Shown here piece by piece: positions 18,293 to 26,220 of a stretch of 64,000 nt of DNA (positions are counted from its first letter, which is position 1; the number at the start of each line of letters is the position of its first letter). The notes under the pieces are model-generated. The model had not been told where the DNA came from and ran no database searches. It worked only from the letters and a program-made list of their open reading frames with translations. This DNA comes from Sphingomonas sp. Leaf9 (GTDB lineage: Bacteria; Pseudomonadota; Alphaproteobacteria; Sphingomonadales; Sphingomonadaceae), in contig NZ_LMKC01000004.1 of assembly GCF_001421355.1 (NCBI RefSeq), positions 186,001 to 250,000 on the forward strand, given 5' to 3'. A program made the translations under genes and the position numbers.

Positions 18293-18691
18293 ATGACCCG
18301 CATGCTTCTGGCCGGTGCCGCCGCCATCGCCGCTTTCACCCTGCCCGCCGCCCCTGCCGCCGCGCAGGTGCAGAACGGCACGCTGGTGATCTATGGCAAC
18401 GACAAATGCCCGACCAATTCGAGCGGTGAGGAAATCGTGGTCTGCGTCCGTCGCAGCGAGCGCGAACGCTTCCGCATCCCCAAGGAACTGCGCGACGCCG
18501 AACCGACCCGCGACGGCGAAAGCTGGGCGACGCGGGTCGAGGATAATCTGAACGTCGGCGGCAGCGGGACCGGCAGCTGCTCGACCGCCGGCGTCGGCGG
18601 CCAGACCGGGTGCTTCGTGCAGCGCGCGACGGCGGCACGGGCGGAACGTCGGGCACGGGCGAAAGCGGAGTCGAGCATTCCGCTGCCTTGA
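18293..18691 (+). CDS. Small secreted protein with EEIVVCVRR motif
   Basis: 132 residues. ATG at 18293 is preceded by AGGAGG at a spacing of 5, and the signal peptide (MTRMLLAGAAAIAAFTLPAA, cleaved after AAA) supports it. The mature part has four Cys residues, two of them in NDKCPTNSSGEEIVVC, followed by RSERERFRIPKELRD, then a Gly/Ser-rich tail with SCSTAGVGGQTGCF. It is probably periplasmic with disulfides. A similar EIVVC-Arg-rich-Pro layout occurs in the protein at 58710-59222. Function unknown. Confidence 0.75.
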   Translation: MTRMLLAGAAAIAAFTLPAAPAAAQVQNGTLVIYGNDKCPTNSSGEEIVVCVRRSERERFRIPKELRDAEPTRDGESWATRVEDNLNVGGSGTGSCSTAGVGGQTGCFVQRATAARAERRARAKAESSIPLP

Positions 18692-18700
18692 GCGTTTTTG

Positions 18701-18848
18701 GTACCCCTGCGTCGGCGGGGGTCCAAGGCCAAATTGAAAGACCTGCGTTTGTGGCCCTGGACCCCCGCCTGCGCGGGGATACGGTCGGTGCTGAAGTTTA
18801 GCGCGTCACCGCTCATATGCGTCACCCCGGGCTCGACCCGGGGTGACG
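18701..18848. repeat. REP-like palindrome cluster
   Basis: Two facing imperfect units, 18701-18725 and 18759-18781 (the latter with CCCCGCCTGCGCGGGG), are followed by a perfect 11-bp stem GTCACCCCGGG / CCCGGGGTGAC at 18821-18831 and 18837-18847 with a CTCGA loop. They fill the gap between convergent genes. The units belong to the same family as those at 29470, 31743, 38351 and 40679. Confidence 0.7.
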
Positions 18849-18888
18849 GGCGGAAAGCGGTGCGTTTACGTCCTCCCGCCCCGTCGGC

Positions 18889-20181
18889 TCACCCGCCCAG
18901 CACGTGCATCCACATCGGCTTGCCCAGCACGCTGGCCGAGCTTTCCAGCTTTTCCAGCGCCTGCGCGACGCAGCGTTCCGGCCCTTCATGGGTGACGATC
19001 GCGACCAGCACGCTGCCATCGGCATTGGCGCCGCGCTGCATCAGGCTTTCGATCGACACGCCGGCATCGCGCATCGCGGCGGCGATTTCGGCAAGCACGC
19101 CGACCTTGTCCGCGACCTGCAACCGGACATAGGCCCGCCCGCGTCGCTCGCTCGCCTGTTCGGGCGTTGCGGCGGTGAGCAGGGCGGCGGGCATCGCATA
19201 AGGGGGGCCGAATTCACCGCGCGCAATGTCGATCAGGTCGGCGACCACTGCGCTGGCGGTCGGGCCGTCTCCGGCGCCGCGCCCCTGGAAGAACAGCCGG
19301 CCGACGAAATTGCCCTCGGCCACCACGGCGTTGAGCGAGCCCGTCACATGCGCCAGCGGATGGTCGAGCGGCACGAGATGCGGATGGACCCGCTGGAATA
19401 GCCCGTGCGGCCCGGCCTCCCCCACGCCGACCAGTCGGATGCGATAGCCGAGCGCCGCCGCCTCGGCGATGTCGGCGGCCAGCACGTGGCGGATGCCGGT
19501 CACCGCCACCGCGCCGAACGCCGGCTGCGTGCCGAACGCTATGCTGGCGAGGATCGACAGCTTGTGCGCGGCATCGACGCCATCGATGTCGAAACTGGGA
19601 TCGGCTTCGGCGAAGCCCAGCGCCTGCGCCTCGGCCAGCACTTCGGCGAAATCGCGGCCCTCGGCCTCCATCTTCGACAGGATGAAGTTGCAGGTGCCGT
19701 TGAGGATGCCGAACACCTGCGAGATTTCGTTGGCGGCGGCACCTTCGCGCAGACCCTTGATGACCGGTACGCCGCCGGCCACCGCCGCCTCGAACTTCAG
19801 TGCGACGCCGCGTGCCTCGGCGGCCTCAGCCAGTTCGAGGCCGTGATGCGCGATCATTGCCTTGTTCGCGGTGACGAAGCTCTTGCCCGCCGCCAACGTG
19901 CCGCGCGCCAGCGTCAGTGCCGGGCCGTCCGATCCGCCGATCAGCTCGACCACGACATCGGCGTCGCCGGTCGTCACCAGCGCCGCGGTGTCGTCGACCC
20001 ATTGATAGCGCGACAGGTCGATGCCCCGGTCGCGCGTCCGGTCGCGTGCCGAGACGGCGACCACCTCGATCGGGCGACCGGCGCGACGGGCGATCAGGTC
20101 GCCATTGGTTTCGATCAGCCGAATGACCCCCGCACCCACGGTTCCAAGGCCGGCGATGGCGACGCGGAGCGGTTCGGTCAT
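18889..20181 (-). CDS. hom: Homoserine dehydrogenase
   Basis: 430 residues. It reduces aspartate semialdehyde to homoserine on the way to threonine and methionine. The nucleotide-binding loop AGLGTVGAGVIRLIE is near residues 10-24, the substrate domain has GILNGTCNFILSKME and ADPSFDIDGVDAAHKL (about 165-210), and a C-terminal ACT domain begins near 350 (YVRLQVADKVGVLAEIA), so feedback control by an amino acid is likely. The ATG at 20181 follows GAGGAAGAT; an upstream in-frame start would add only MLRVQQEED. Confidence 0.95.
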   Translation of the reverse strand: MTEPLRVAIAGLGTVGAGVIRLIETNGDLIARRAGRPIEVVAVSARDRTRDRGIDLSRYQWVDDTAALVTTGDADVVVELIGGSDGPALTLARGTLAAGKSFVTANKAMIAHHGLELAEAAEARGVALKFEAAVAGGVPVIKGLREGAAANEISQVFGILNGTCNFILSKMEAEGRDFAEVLAEAQALGFAEADPSFDIDGVDAAHKLSILASIAFGTQPAFGAVAVTGIRHVLAADIAEAAALGYRIRLVGVGEAGPHGLFQRVHPHLVPLDHPLAHVTGSLNAVVAEGNFVGRLFFQGRGAGDGPTASAVVADLIDIARGEFGPPYAMPAALLTAATPEQASERRGRAYVRLQVADKVGVLAEIAAAMRDAGVSIESLMQRGANADGSVLVAIVTHEGPERCVAQALEKLESSASVLGKPMWMHVLGG

Positions 20182-20204
20182 ATCTTCCTCTTGTTGCACA
20201 CGTA

Positions 20205-20238
20205 ACAAAATTGCGGCCGGAGCAGTGCCCCGGCCGGT
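20205..20238 (-). terminator. Hairpin after the 2-oxoglutarate oxygenase gene
   Basis: On the minus strand GGCCGG (20235-20230) pairs with CCGGCC (20220-20215) and the stem is extended by GC pairs around an A-C mismatch; GCAATTTTGTT follows. It lies in the 104 bp between this gene and hom, so hom probably has its own promoter. Confidence 0.5.
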
Positions 20239-20285
20239 TTCATGTCTCTAGTCATTGGTTCGCCGCAGGGAAACCCCGCGCGGTG

Positions 20286-21239
20286 TCACTTCTTGATGAG
20301 GCCGATCTCGACCAGCCGTTCATACAGATAGTCGTGCGAGCTGATCGGCGTCGGATAGCGGTTCGGGCGCTCCTCGCTGACGCAGCCGGGCAGCGTCTCG
20401 ATCAGGAAATCGGGCGCGGGGTGGAGGAAGAACGGCATCGAATAGCGCGAATGACCGCGACGTTCGGGGGCCGGGTTGACGACGCGGTGGGTGGTCGAGG
20501 GCAGGACATGGTTGGTCAGGCGCTGCAGCATGTCGCCGACGTTCACGACCATCGCCCCCGGCGGCGGTGCCACCGGCAGCCAGCGGCCGTCGCGATCGAG
20601 CAGTTCTAGGCCGGCTTCCTCCGCGCCCAGCAGGAGCGTGATGAGATTGATGTCCTCATGCGCACCGGCGCGGACTTCGGGGGCATCGGCGGCAACCGGC
20701 GGATAGTGCAGCAGGCGCAGGACCGAATTGCCGTCCTTCACCGCGCGGTCGAACCAGTTCGGCTCCAGCCCGAGATAGCGCGCGATCGCCGAAAGCAGCC
20801 GGTCACCGGCGGCATCCAGCGCGGCGAACAGGTCGAGGAACGCCTCGCGAAACCCCTCCGGCCGGTCGGGCCAGACATTGGCGGGCATGACGTCGCCATA
20901 GCGATGCCCGGCGGCCAGTTCGCGGCCGACATGCCAGAATTCCTTCAGGTCGACATGGGTCGCGCCCTTGGCGATCTCGGTCTTGAACGGGGTATAGCCC
21001 CGCGCGCCGCCGCCGCCTTCGACGAAATAGGCGCGCTTCTGGTCCTCGGGCAGGTCGAAGAACGCCTTGGTCATCGCCCAGGCGCGGTCGATCACGCCCT
21101 GGTCGACGCCATGGTCGGACACCATCGCGAAGCCGAAGCGTTGGAAAGAGCCGCCGAAATCGCGGGCGAAGCCGTCGGGGTCCTGCTCCGCCTGCGCCAT
21201 CGAAATCAGCGGAACCTGCGAAAGCGGCGTGTCGGCCAT
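20286..21239 (-). CDS. 2-oxoglutarate/Fe(II) oxygenase, isopenicillin N synthase family
   Basis: 317 residues. The DIOX_N-type region (VPLISMAQAEQDPDGFARDF, FGFAMVSDHGV) is followed by the catalytic 2OG-Fe(II) domain with the iron ligands H-x-D in AGAHEDINLITLL and the distal His in LPSTTHRVVNP; RYSMPFFLHP carries the 2-oxoglutarate-binding Arg. These enzymes hydroxylate or desaturate small molecules; the substrate here is unknown. The MADTPLSQ start at 21239 is preferred (AGGA 11 bases upstream); ATG at 21251 would add four residues. Confidence 0.88.
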   Translation of the reverse strand: MADTPLSQVPLISMAQAEQDPDGFARDFGGSFQRFGFAMVSDHGVDQGVIDRAWAMTKAFFDLPEDQKRAYFVEGGGGARGYTPFKTEIAKGATHVDLKEFWHVGRELAAGHRYGDVMPANVWPDRPEGFREAFLDLFAALDAAGDRLLSAIARYLGLEPNWFDRAVKDGNSVLRLLHYPPVAADAPEVRAGAHEDINLITLLLGAEEAGLELLDRDGRWLPVAPPPGAMVVNVGDMLQRLTNHVLPSTTHRVVNPAPERRGHSRYSMPFFLHPAPDFLIETLPGCVSEERPNRYPTPISSHDYLYERLVEIGLIKK

Positions 21240-21358
21240 GAGTCTCAACATCCTGAAAGATACGGGTACAAGCGATGAAGATAGACATGCGGCGGGCGGA
21301 CGAACAGGGCCATCCTTTGCGTGACCCGGCGGACGACATGGGCCATGGAGGCACCGTC

Positions 21359-22612
21359 ATGTCGCAGTCCCCCCAATCCCCCGCCGAACCGTCCACGCCC
21401 GCCCCGTCCGCCGACCGGTCGCCCCTGCCGTTCGGGGAATTCGTCACGCTGATCGCGGCGCTGATGGCGCTGACCGCGCTCGGCATCGATTCGATGCTGC
21501 CCGCGCTGCCCGCGATCGGCGCGGCGCTGGACGTCGCCGAACCCAATACGCGGCAGTTCGTCATCACCGCGTTCCTGATCGGCTTTTCGGTGGCGCAGCT
21601 GGCCTATGGTCCACTGGCCGACCGTTATGGCCGGCGACCGGTGCTGATCTTTGGCCTGGTCGCCAGCGCGATCACCAACCTGATCGCCGCGATCTCGGGC
21701 AGCTTCGTGCTGTTGCTGATCGCGCGCCTCGCCTCGGGCGCGGCGGTTGCGGGTGCGCGGGTGGTGACGGTGGCGTTGGTGCGCGACTGTTATTCGGGGC
21801 GGGCAATGGCGCGGGTGATGAGCCTGGCGTTCATCTTCTTCATGGCCGCCCCGGTGCTGGCGCCGTCGTTCGGCGAGCTGGTGCTGGCGTTCGCGTCGTG
21901 GCGCTGGATCTTTGGCGGGATCGCGATCGTCACCGCGATCATCCTCGCCTGGTTCGTGCTGCGCATGCCCGAGACGCTGCCGGAGACGGAGCGCCAGCCA
22001 CTGGAGCCGGCGCGCATCCTTGCCGGCTATCGCATGGTGCTGCGCGATCGCTATGCAGTCGGCTATACCATCGCCGCCGCGCTGCTGTCGGGCGGGCTGT
22101 TCGGGTTCGTCGGGTCGATCCAGCAGATCATGGAGGTGACGTTCGAGCGGCCCAAGCTGCTGACCGTCGTCTTTGCCTGTGTCGCCGGCACGATGGCGGC
22201 GGGGTCGTTCTTCAATTCGCGGATCGTGATGCGGTTCGGCACGCGCCTCATCTCGCACGCCGCGCTGCTGGGGCTGGTCGCGGTTGCTGCCGTGCATCTG
22301 GCCGTGACGCTGGCGGGGATCGAATCGCTCGCCAGCTTCATCGTGCTGCAGGCGCTGATGATGGCGTGCTTCGGCCTTGCCACCTCCAATTTCTCGGCGA
22401 TGGCGATGGAGAATATGGGGTCGATCGCCGGCACCGCGTCGTCGTTGCAGGGATTCGTGTCGATGCTGGCGGGCGCGGTGCTCGGCGCGCTCATCGGCCA
22501 GTCGTTCAACGGAACGACCGTGCCGCTATACGGCGGGTTCCTGGCGCTGGGGCTGATCGCGCTGCTCGTCGTGTTTCGTACCGAACACGGCCGGCTGTTC
22601 CGCCGCGGCTAG
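21359..22612 (+). CDS. Bcr/CflA-family drug-resistance MFS exporter
   Basis: 417 residues with about 12 hydrophobic helices from residue 25 on. Major-facilitator motifs: the loop 2-3 signature GPLADRYGRRPVLIFGL (about 83-99), SMLPALPAIGAAL at the end of TM1 and APSFGELVLAFASWRWIF around TM5-6 as in Bcr/CflA exporters. It would expel drugs in exchange for protons. The ATG at 21359 has GGAGG at a spacing of 7; ATG 21275 is also in frame but has a poor upstream context. It is divergent from the oxygenase gene. Confidence 0.9.
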   Translation: MSQSPQSPAEPSTPAPSADRSPLPFGEFVTLIAALMALTALGIDSMLPALPAIGAALDVAEPNTRQFVITAFLIGFSVAQLAYGPLADRYGRRPVLIFGLVASAITNLIAAISGSFVLLLIARLASGAAVAGARVVTVALVRDCYSGRAMARVMSLAFIFFMAAPVLAPSFGELVLAFASWRWIFGGIAIVTAIILAWFVLRMPETLPETERQPLEPARILAGYRMVLRDRYAVGYTIAAALLSGGLFGFVGSIQQIMEVTFERPKLLTVVFACVAGTMAAGSFFNSRIVMRFGTRLISHAALLGLVAVAAVHLAVTLAGIESLASFIVLQALMMACFGLATSNFSAMAMENMGSIAGTASSLQGFVSMLAGAVLGALIGQSFNGTTVPLYGGFLALGLIALLVVFRTEHGRLFRRG

Positions 22613-22667
22613 GAACCTGCCCCGCCGCCCACGGGTTTCGCCTGTCTGAAGCAACAGGAGACATGCG

Positions 22668-23009
22668 ATGGGCGGGCATCAGGTAACCGGACAGGGCACC
22701 GGCGACGACGGTTATGACGAAGACGGCTATGACGAGAGCCAGCGCGCCGAAATCCTCGAAGCGACGCGTGACGGGCCAACCGACGGCACGATCCTGACCG
22801 ACCTCGAACCCGATCTCGGCATGTCCGACGATGCGGATGAGGACGAGCTCGACATGGTGGACGACGAACTGGCCGGCGAGGACGACGATACGACCGTCAC
22901 CGGACAGGGCGACCAGGAAGAGGACGAGCTGCAGGCGGATTTCGACGAGGACAATCTTGCCGAGGACGGTGACCTGAACGACAGCGATGCAAAGGCGATC
23001 GAGCCGTGA
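22668..23009 (+). CDS. Strongly acidic hypothetical protein, 113 aa
   Basis: 113 residues with AGGAG 7 bases before the ATG. More than a third of the residues are Asp or Glu; there are few hydrophobic stretches and no Cys, so it is probably soluble and largely disordered. The string VTGQG occurs twice (residues 6-10 and near 77-81), each followed by acidic sequence, suggesting an internal duplication. Its TGA overlaps the GTG of the lipoprotein gene (GTGA). I do not recognise the family. It could be an assembly factor, a nucleic-acid mimic or a metal buffer; none is supported. Confidence 0.72.
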   Translation: MGGHQVTGQGTGDDGYDEDGYDESQRAEILEATRDGPTDGTILTDLEPDLGMSDDADEDELDMVDDELAGEDDDTTVTGQGDQEEDELQADFDEDNLAEDGDLNDSDAKAIEP

Positions 23010-23641
23010 AGATCGTCGGCGGAGCCGCACTGGCGCTGCTGCTGGCGGGATGCGGCGGTGGCGAGCCGGCGGACAACGTCGCGGTGGCAAGCAATGCCAC
23101 CGCGGCCGAACCCGTGCCCGCCGCCGGCGCACCGACGCCGGTAACGCCCGCAACCAGCATTCCGGCCGGTGAAGGCATTCCCGGCGTCAGCGCGCCGCCG
23201 CCCTCCCCGACCCCGGCCCCCGCGCCCGGCGACGCGATGGTCGAGCCGGGCGCCGACGCGGCGGCGCAGGTGCTGCGCGATTATTTCGCGGCGATCGGCG
23301 ACCGGCGCTATGGCGATGCGTGGCGGCTGTGGGGCGGCAACGGACAGGCGTCGGGCATGTCGCAGGCAGCCTTTGCCCGGTCTTTCGCCAACTATGCCGA
23401 CTATCGCGCGGCGATCGGCGCGCCGGGACGGATCGATGCCGGTGCCGGTCAGCGCTACATCCAGATTCCGGTGCGCGTGACGGGAAAGCTGCGCGACGGC
23501 ACGCCGGTATCGATGGCCGGCCCGGTCACGCTGCATCGCACGGGTGATATCGATGGCGCGACCGCCGAACAGCGGGCATGGCGCATTTCGGACAGCGGCC
23601 TGAAGCCGCGTCCCGCTTCGGAGCCGATCGTCCCGCAATGA
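23006..23641 (+). CDS. Lipoprotein with Pro/Ala-rich linker, 211 aa
   Basis: 211 residues from GTG. The signal peptide ends in the lipobox LLLAGC (Cys16), followed by GGGEPAD, so it is probably an outer-membrane lipoprotein (Asp is not at +2). A low-complexity Ala/Pro linker covers about 20-75. The folded domain (about 80-205) begins AAAQVLRDYFAAIGDRRYGD and contains AWRLWGGNG, ASGMSQAAFARSFANYADY and paired strands ending RAWRISDSGLKP, resembling the NTF2-like small domains of sphingomonad lipoproteins. It is coupled at both ends to its neighbours by overlaps. Confidence 0.8.
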   Translation: MKIVGGAALALLLAGCGGGEPADNVAVASNATAAEPVPAAGAPTPVTPATSIPAGEGIPGVSAPPPSPTPAPAPGDAMVEPGADAAAQVLRDYFAAIGDRRYGDAWRLWGGNGQASGMSQAAFARSFANYADYRAAIGAPGRIDAGAGQRYIQIPVRVTGKLRDGTPVSMAGPVTLHRTGDIDGATAEQRAWRISDSGLKPRPASEPIVPQ

Positions 23642-24036
23642 CCGCCCCTCGTTTCACCCGTTCGATCACCGCCGGGCCCGACGATATCGATGAACTGGGC
23701 CACGTGAACAATGCGGTCTGGGTACGCTGGATTCAGGACGTCGCCGTCGCGCACTGGAGCGCGGTGGCGACGCCCGAGCAGCAGGATGCCTATGTCTGGG
23801 TCATCACCCGGCATGAGATCGATTATCGCGGCAACGTTGCCGCCGGGGAAACGGTCGTCGCCGAAACCTGGGTCGGCGAAGCGCCGCGCGGGGCGCGGTT
23901 CGACCGGCTGATGCGCTTCACCGGCGCGGACGGCCGGGTGAAGGTCGATGCGCGGACTACATGGGCAGTGCTCGACCGGCGAACCGGCCGGCTGGTGCGG
24001 GTGCCGGCCGATGTCGCGGATCGGTTTCTGGGGTAA
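23638..24036 (+). CDS. Acyl-CoA thioesterase, 4HBT hot-dog family
   Basis: 132 residues. The hot-dog signature DELGHVNNAVWVRWIQDVAV lies near residues 19-38, with the Asp/Asn cluster that activates water. ITRHEIDYRGNVAAGETVVA and RFDRLMRF complete the fold. It hydrolyses a thioester of CoA or ACP; chain specificity cannot be read. The ATG overlaps the lipoprotein TGA. A hairpin terminator follows 18 bp after the stop. Confidence 0.9.
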   Translation: MTAPRFTRSITAGPDDIDELGHVNNAVWVRWIQDVAVAHWSAVATPEQQDAYVWVITRHEIDYRGNVAAGETVVAETWVGEAPRGARFDRLMRFTGADGRVKVDARTTWAVLDRRTGRLVRVPADVADRFLG

Positions 24037-24053
24037 TCCTTCGTCGTTCTCGC

Positions 24054-24088
24054 GAAGGTGGCTCCCCGCGGTTCGGGGAGCCGCCTTC
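24054..24088. terminator. Strong hairpin between convergent genes
   Basis: Bases 24054-24068 pair with 24074-24088 in a 15-bp stem with one G-T pair and a CGGTT loop. It fills the 55-bp gap between the thioesterase gene and the oppositely oriented SIMPL gene and probably ends both transcripts. Confidence 0.7.
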
Positions 24089-24091
24089 CGA

Positions 24092-24814
24092 TCAGCGCAG
24101 CAGGAACCGTACCGAGACGGTAGCCCGCAAATCCTGCTCGCCCGCTGCCAGTGGGGTCGAATCGGCCATCTTAGCCGTGCGCAGCGACGCCACCATCGGC
24201 ATCGGCATCGGCGGCTGGTCGCCGCCATTTTCGACGATCGACACGATCCGGTCGACGCGCATCCCGGCGGCTTTTGCATAGAGTTCGGCACGGGCCCGCG
24301 CGCGGCGGATCGCGTCGGTGCGCGCCTCGTCCAGTGCGGCATCGGCGGCATCGACCGACAGGTTCGGGCCATCGATCTGGTTCGCGCCCTGTGCCACCAG
24401 CGCGTCGAGAATCGACCCGCTCTTCGCCACGTCGCGGAACCGTACCGAGACGCTGTTGCTCGCCTGATAGCCGGTGATGACCGGTGGCTGGTTGTCGGCA
24501 TAGCGATATTGCGGCTGCAGCTGAATCTGCGCGGTCTGGATATCGCGCTCGACCACGCCCGCCTTGCGCAGCGCCGCCACGACGCGGGTCATGCGCTGCG
24601 CATTGTCCGACAGCGCGGCGGCGGCGGTCGGCGACTGGCTGACGACGCCGGCGCGGATCGTCGCGATATCGGGCACGCGCGTCGCCTTTCCATCGGCAAC
24701 GACGTCCAGCAGCGTCGCATCGGTCAGGATCGGCGCGGTGGTGGTCGCGACCTGCTGTGCAGCGGCGGGCAGTCCGCCACCGATGGCGGCCAGGATCAGG
24801 GCGGAACGGAGCAT
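24092..24814 (-). CDS. SIMPL-domain (DUF541) periplasmic protein
   Basis: 240 residues. The ATG at 24814 has AAGGA 7 bases upstream; an in-frame GTG lies six bases earlier. Signal peptide about 1-20 (ends AAAQQ). The SIMPL/DUF541 fold is recognised by VVADGKATRVPDIATIRAGV (about 38-57), ALRKAGVVERDIQTAQIQLQ (about 83-102) and ARARAELYAKAAGM. Related proteins are linked to oxidative stress and outer-membrane signalling, with no fixed biochemical role. It is divergent from the RND operon, with a 190-bp intergenic region containing a palindromic operator. Confidence 0.87.
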   Translation of the reverse strand: MLRSALILAAIGGGLPAAAQQVATTTAPILTDATLLDVVADGKATRVPDIATIRAGVVSQSPTAAAALSDNAQRMTRVVAALRKAGVVERDIQTAQIQLQPQYRYADNQPPVITGYQASNSVSVRFRDVAKSGSILDALVAQGANQIDGPNLSVDAADAALDEARTDAIRRARARAELYAKAAGMRVDRIVSIVENGGDQPPMPMPMVASLRTAKMADSTPLAAGEQDLRATVSVRFLLR

Positions 24815-24949
24815 CGGCACATCCTTCTATAATCAAATCGCAATGACCGCTTGGTCGTTACGGGTTCGCGTCAAAACGCACGCTGAACGCAAACGATGCC
24901 AGGCTTGTCGTTCTTATCGAAAAACGCGATGTGTATGCTTGAGAACAGT

Positions 24950-24970
24950 GCTGTATTGAGATAATACAGC
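24950..24970. promoter_or_regulatory. Palindromic operator upstream of the RND efflux genes
   Basis: GCTGTATT (24950-24957) and AATACAGC (24963-24970) form a perfect 8-bp inverted repeat around GAGAT, 38 bp before the adaptor gene in an AT-rich stretch. The TGTAT...ATACA form is like operators of TetR-family efflux repressors. No repressor gene is adjacent, so the regulator would act in trans. Confidence 0.6.
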
Positions 24971-25007
24971 GCGGACGGGGCTGGGGGCCTCCAATGGGAT
25001 GGGGTGG

Positions 25008-26216
25008 ATGAACTACGAATCGACGTCGATCGCGGGCGACCGCCAGATGCTGACCGGGCCGGACGGTGCGCCGCGGTCGCGCCGCCGCGCGATGATTGTC
25101 GGGATCGTCGTCATCCTGCTGGTCTTCGTCGGCGCCGTCTGGGCATTCGGGCGCAAGAGCGCGAGCGCTCCAGCGGCCAAGGGGGCGCCCGCCGCCGCAT
25201 CCGCAGGTTCCCTGCCCAAGGTGACGGTCGTCACCCCCGGCCGCGACACCGTGATGCGCACCGTCACGGGCACCGGGTCGCTCGCCGCGCGGCGTGAAAT
25301 GCCGGTCGGCGTCGTTGGGGAAGGCGGTCTGGTCACCCAGGTCCTCGTCGAGCCGGGCAGCTGGGTAAGCGCCGGACAAGTCCTCGCCACGGTCGACCGG
25401 TCGGTGCAGGCACAGACCGCCGAGTCGCTGGCGGCGCAGGTCCGCGTTGCCCGTGCCGATGCCCAGATCGCGCAGACCGAACTGGACCGGTCGAAGCAGC
25501 TGGTCGAGCGCGGGTTCGTGTCGAAGGCCGATATCGACCGCAAGACCGCCACCCGCGACGCCGCCAACGCCCGGGTCGGCGTGGCGCAGGCGCAGCTGGC
25601 CGAAACGCAGGCGCGCAACCGCCGGCTCGACATCCGCGCCCCCGCCGCCGGCCTCGTCCTTACCCGCGCGGTCGAGCCAGGGCAGGTGATCGGCGGGGGC
25701 AGCGGCGTGCTGTTCCGCATCGCGATGGGCGGGCAGATGGAAATGCGCGCCCAGCTGTCGGAGGCCGATCTGGCCACCATCCGCGCGGGCGTGCCGGCAG
25801 AGGTGGTACCGGTCGGCGACACCCGCGTGTTCAAGGGGCAGGTGTGGCAGGTATCGCCGGTGATCGATCCGCAGACGCGACAGGGCATCGCCCGCATCGC
25901 GCTCAGCTATGATCCGGCACTGCGTCCTGGCGGCTTTGCCAGCGCCCGGATCGGCGCGGGCGCGTCGACCGCGCCGCTGCTGCCCGAATCAGCGGTGCTG
26001 AGCGACGAGAAGGGCAGCTATGTCTATGTCCTCGATGCGCAGGACAAGGCGGAGCGGCGCGACGTGCGCGTGGCCGAGGTATCGGACGAAGGCGCGCTGA
26101 TCGGATCCGGCCTGATGGGCAACGAACGCGTGGTCGCCAGTGCCGGCGCGTTCCTCAATCCGGGGCAGCAGGTGGTGCCGGTCCGCGCCGCCGCGGCGCC
26201 TGCACGCAAGGAATAG
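25008..26216 (+). CDS. RND efflux periplasmic adaptor (membrane fusion protein)
   Basis: 402 residues. An uncleaved N-terminal anchor (about 27-49, RRRAMIVGIVVILLVFVGAV) is followed by the biotinyl-lipoyl half-motifs (GEGGLVTQVLVEPGSWVSAGQ and IRAPAAGLVLTRAVEPGQVI), an alpha-hairpin (about 135-200) and a beta-barrel plus membrane-proximal domain. It bridges the pump to an outer-membrane channel. ATG 25008 is chosen because homologues begin MNYE; ATG 24999 (MGW...) is also in frame. The pump gene follows after 4 bp. No outer-membrane factor gene is present. Confidence 0.92.
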   Translation: MNYESTSIAGDRQMLTGPDGAPRSRRRAMIVGIVVILLVFVGAVWAFGRKSASAPAAKGAPAAASAGSLPKVTVVTPGRDTVMRTVTGTGSLAARREMPVGVVGEGGLVTQVLVEPGSWVSAGQVLATVDRSVQAQTAESLAAQVRVARADAQIAQTELDRSKQLVERGFVSKADIDRKTATRDAANARVGVAQAQLAETQARNRRLDIRAPAAGLVLTRAVEPGQVIGGGSGVLFRIAMGGQMEMRAQLSEADLATIRAGVPAEVVPVGDTRVFKGQVWQVSPVIDPQTRQGIARIALSYDPALRPGGFASARIGAGASTAPLLPESAVLSDEKGSYVYVLDAQDKAERRDVRVAEVSDEGALIGSGLMGNERVVASAGAFLNPGQQVVPVRAAAAPARKE

Positions 26217-26220
26217 CGCC

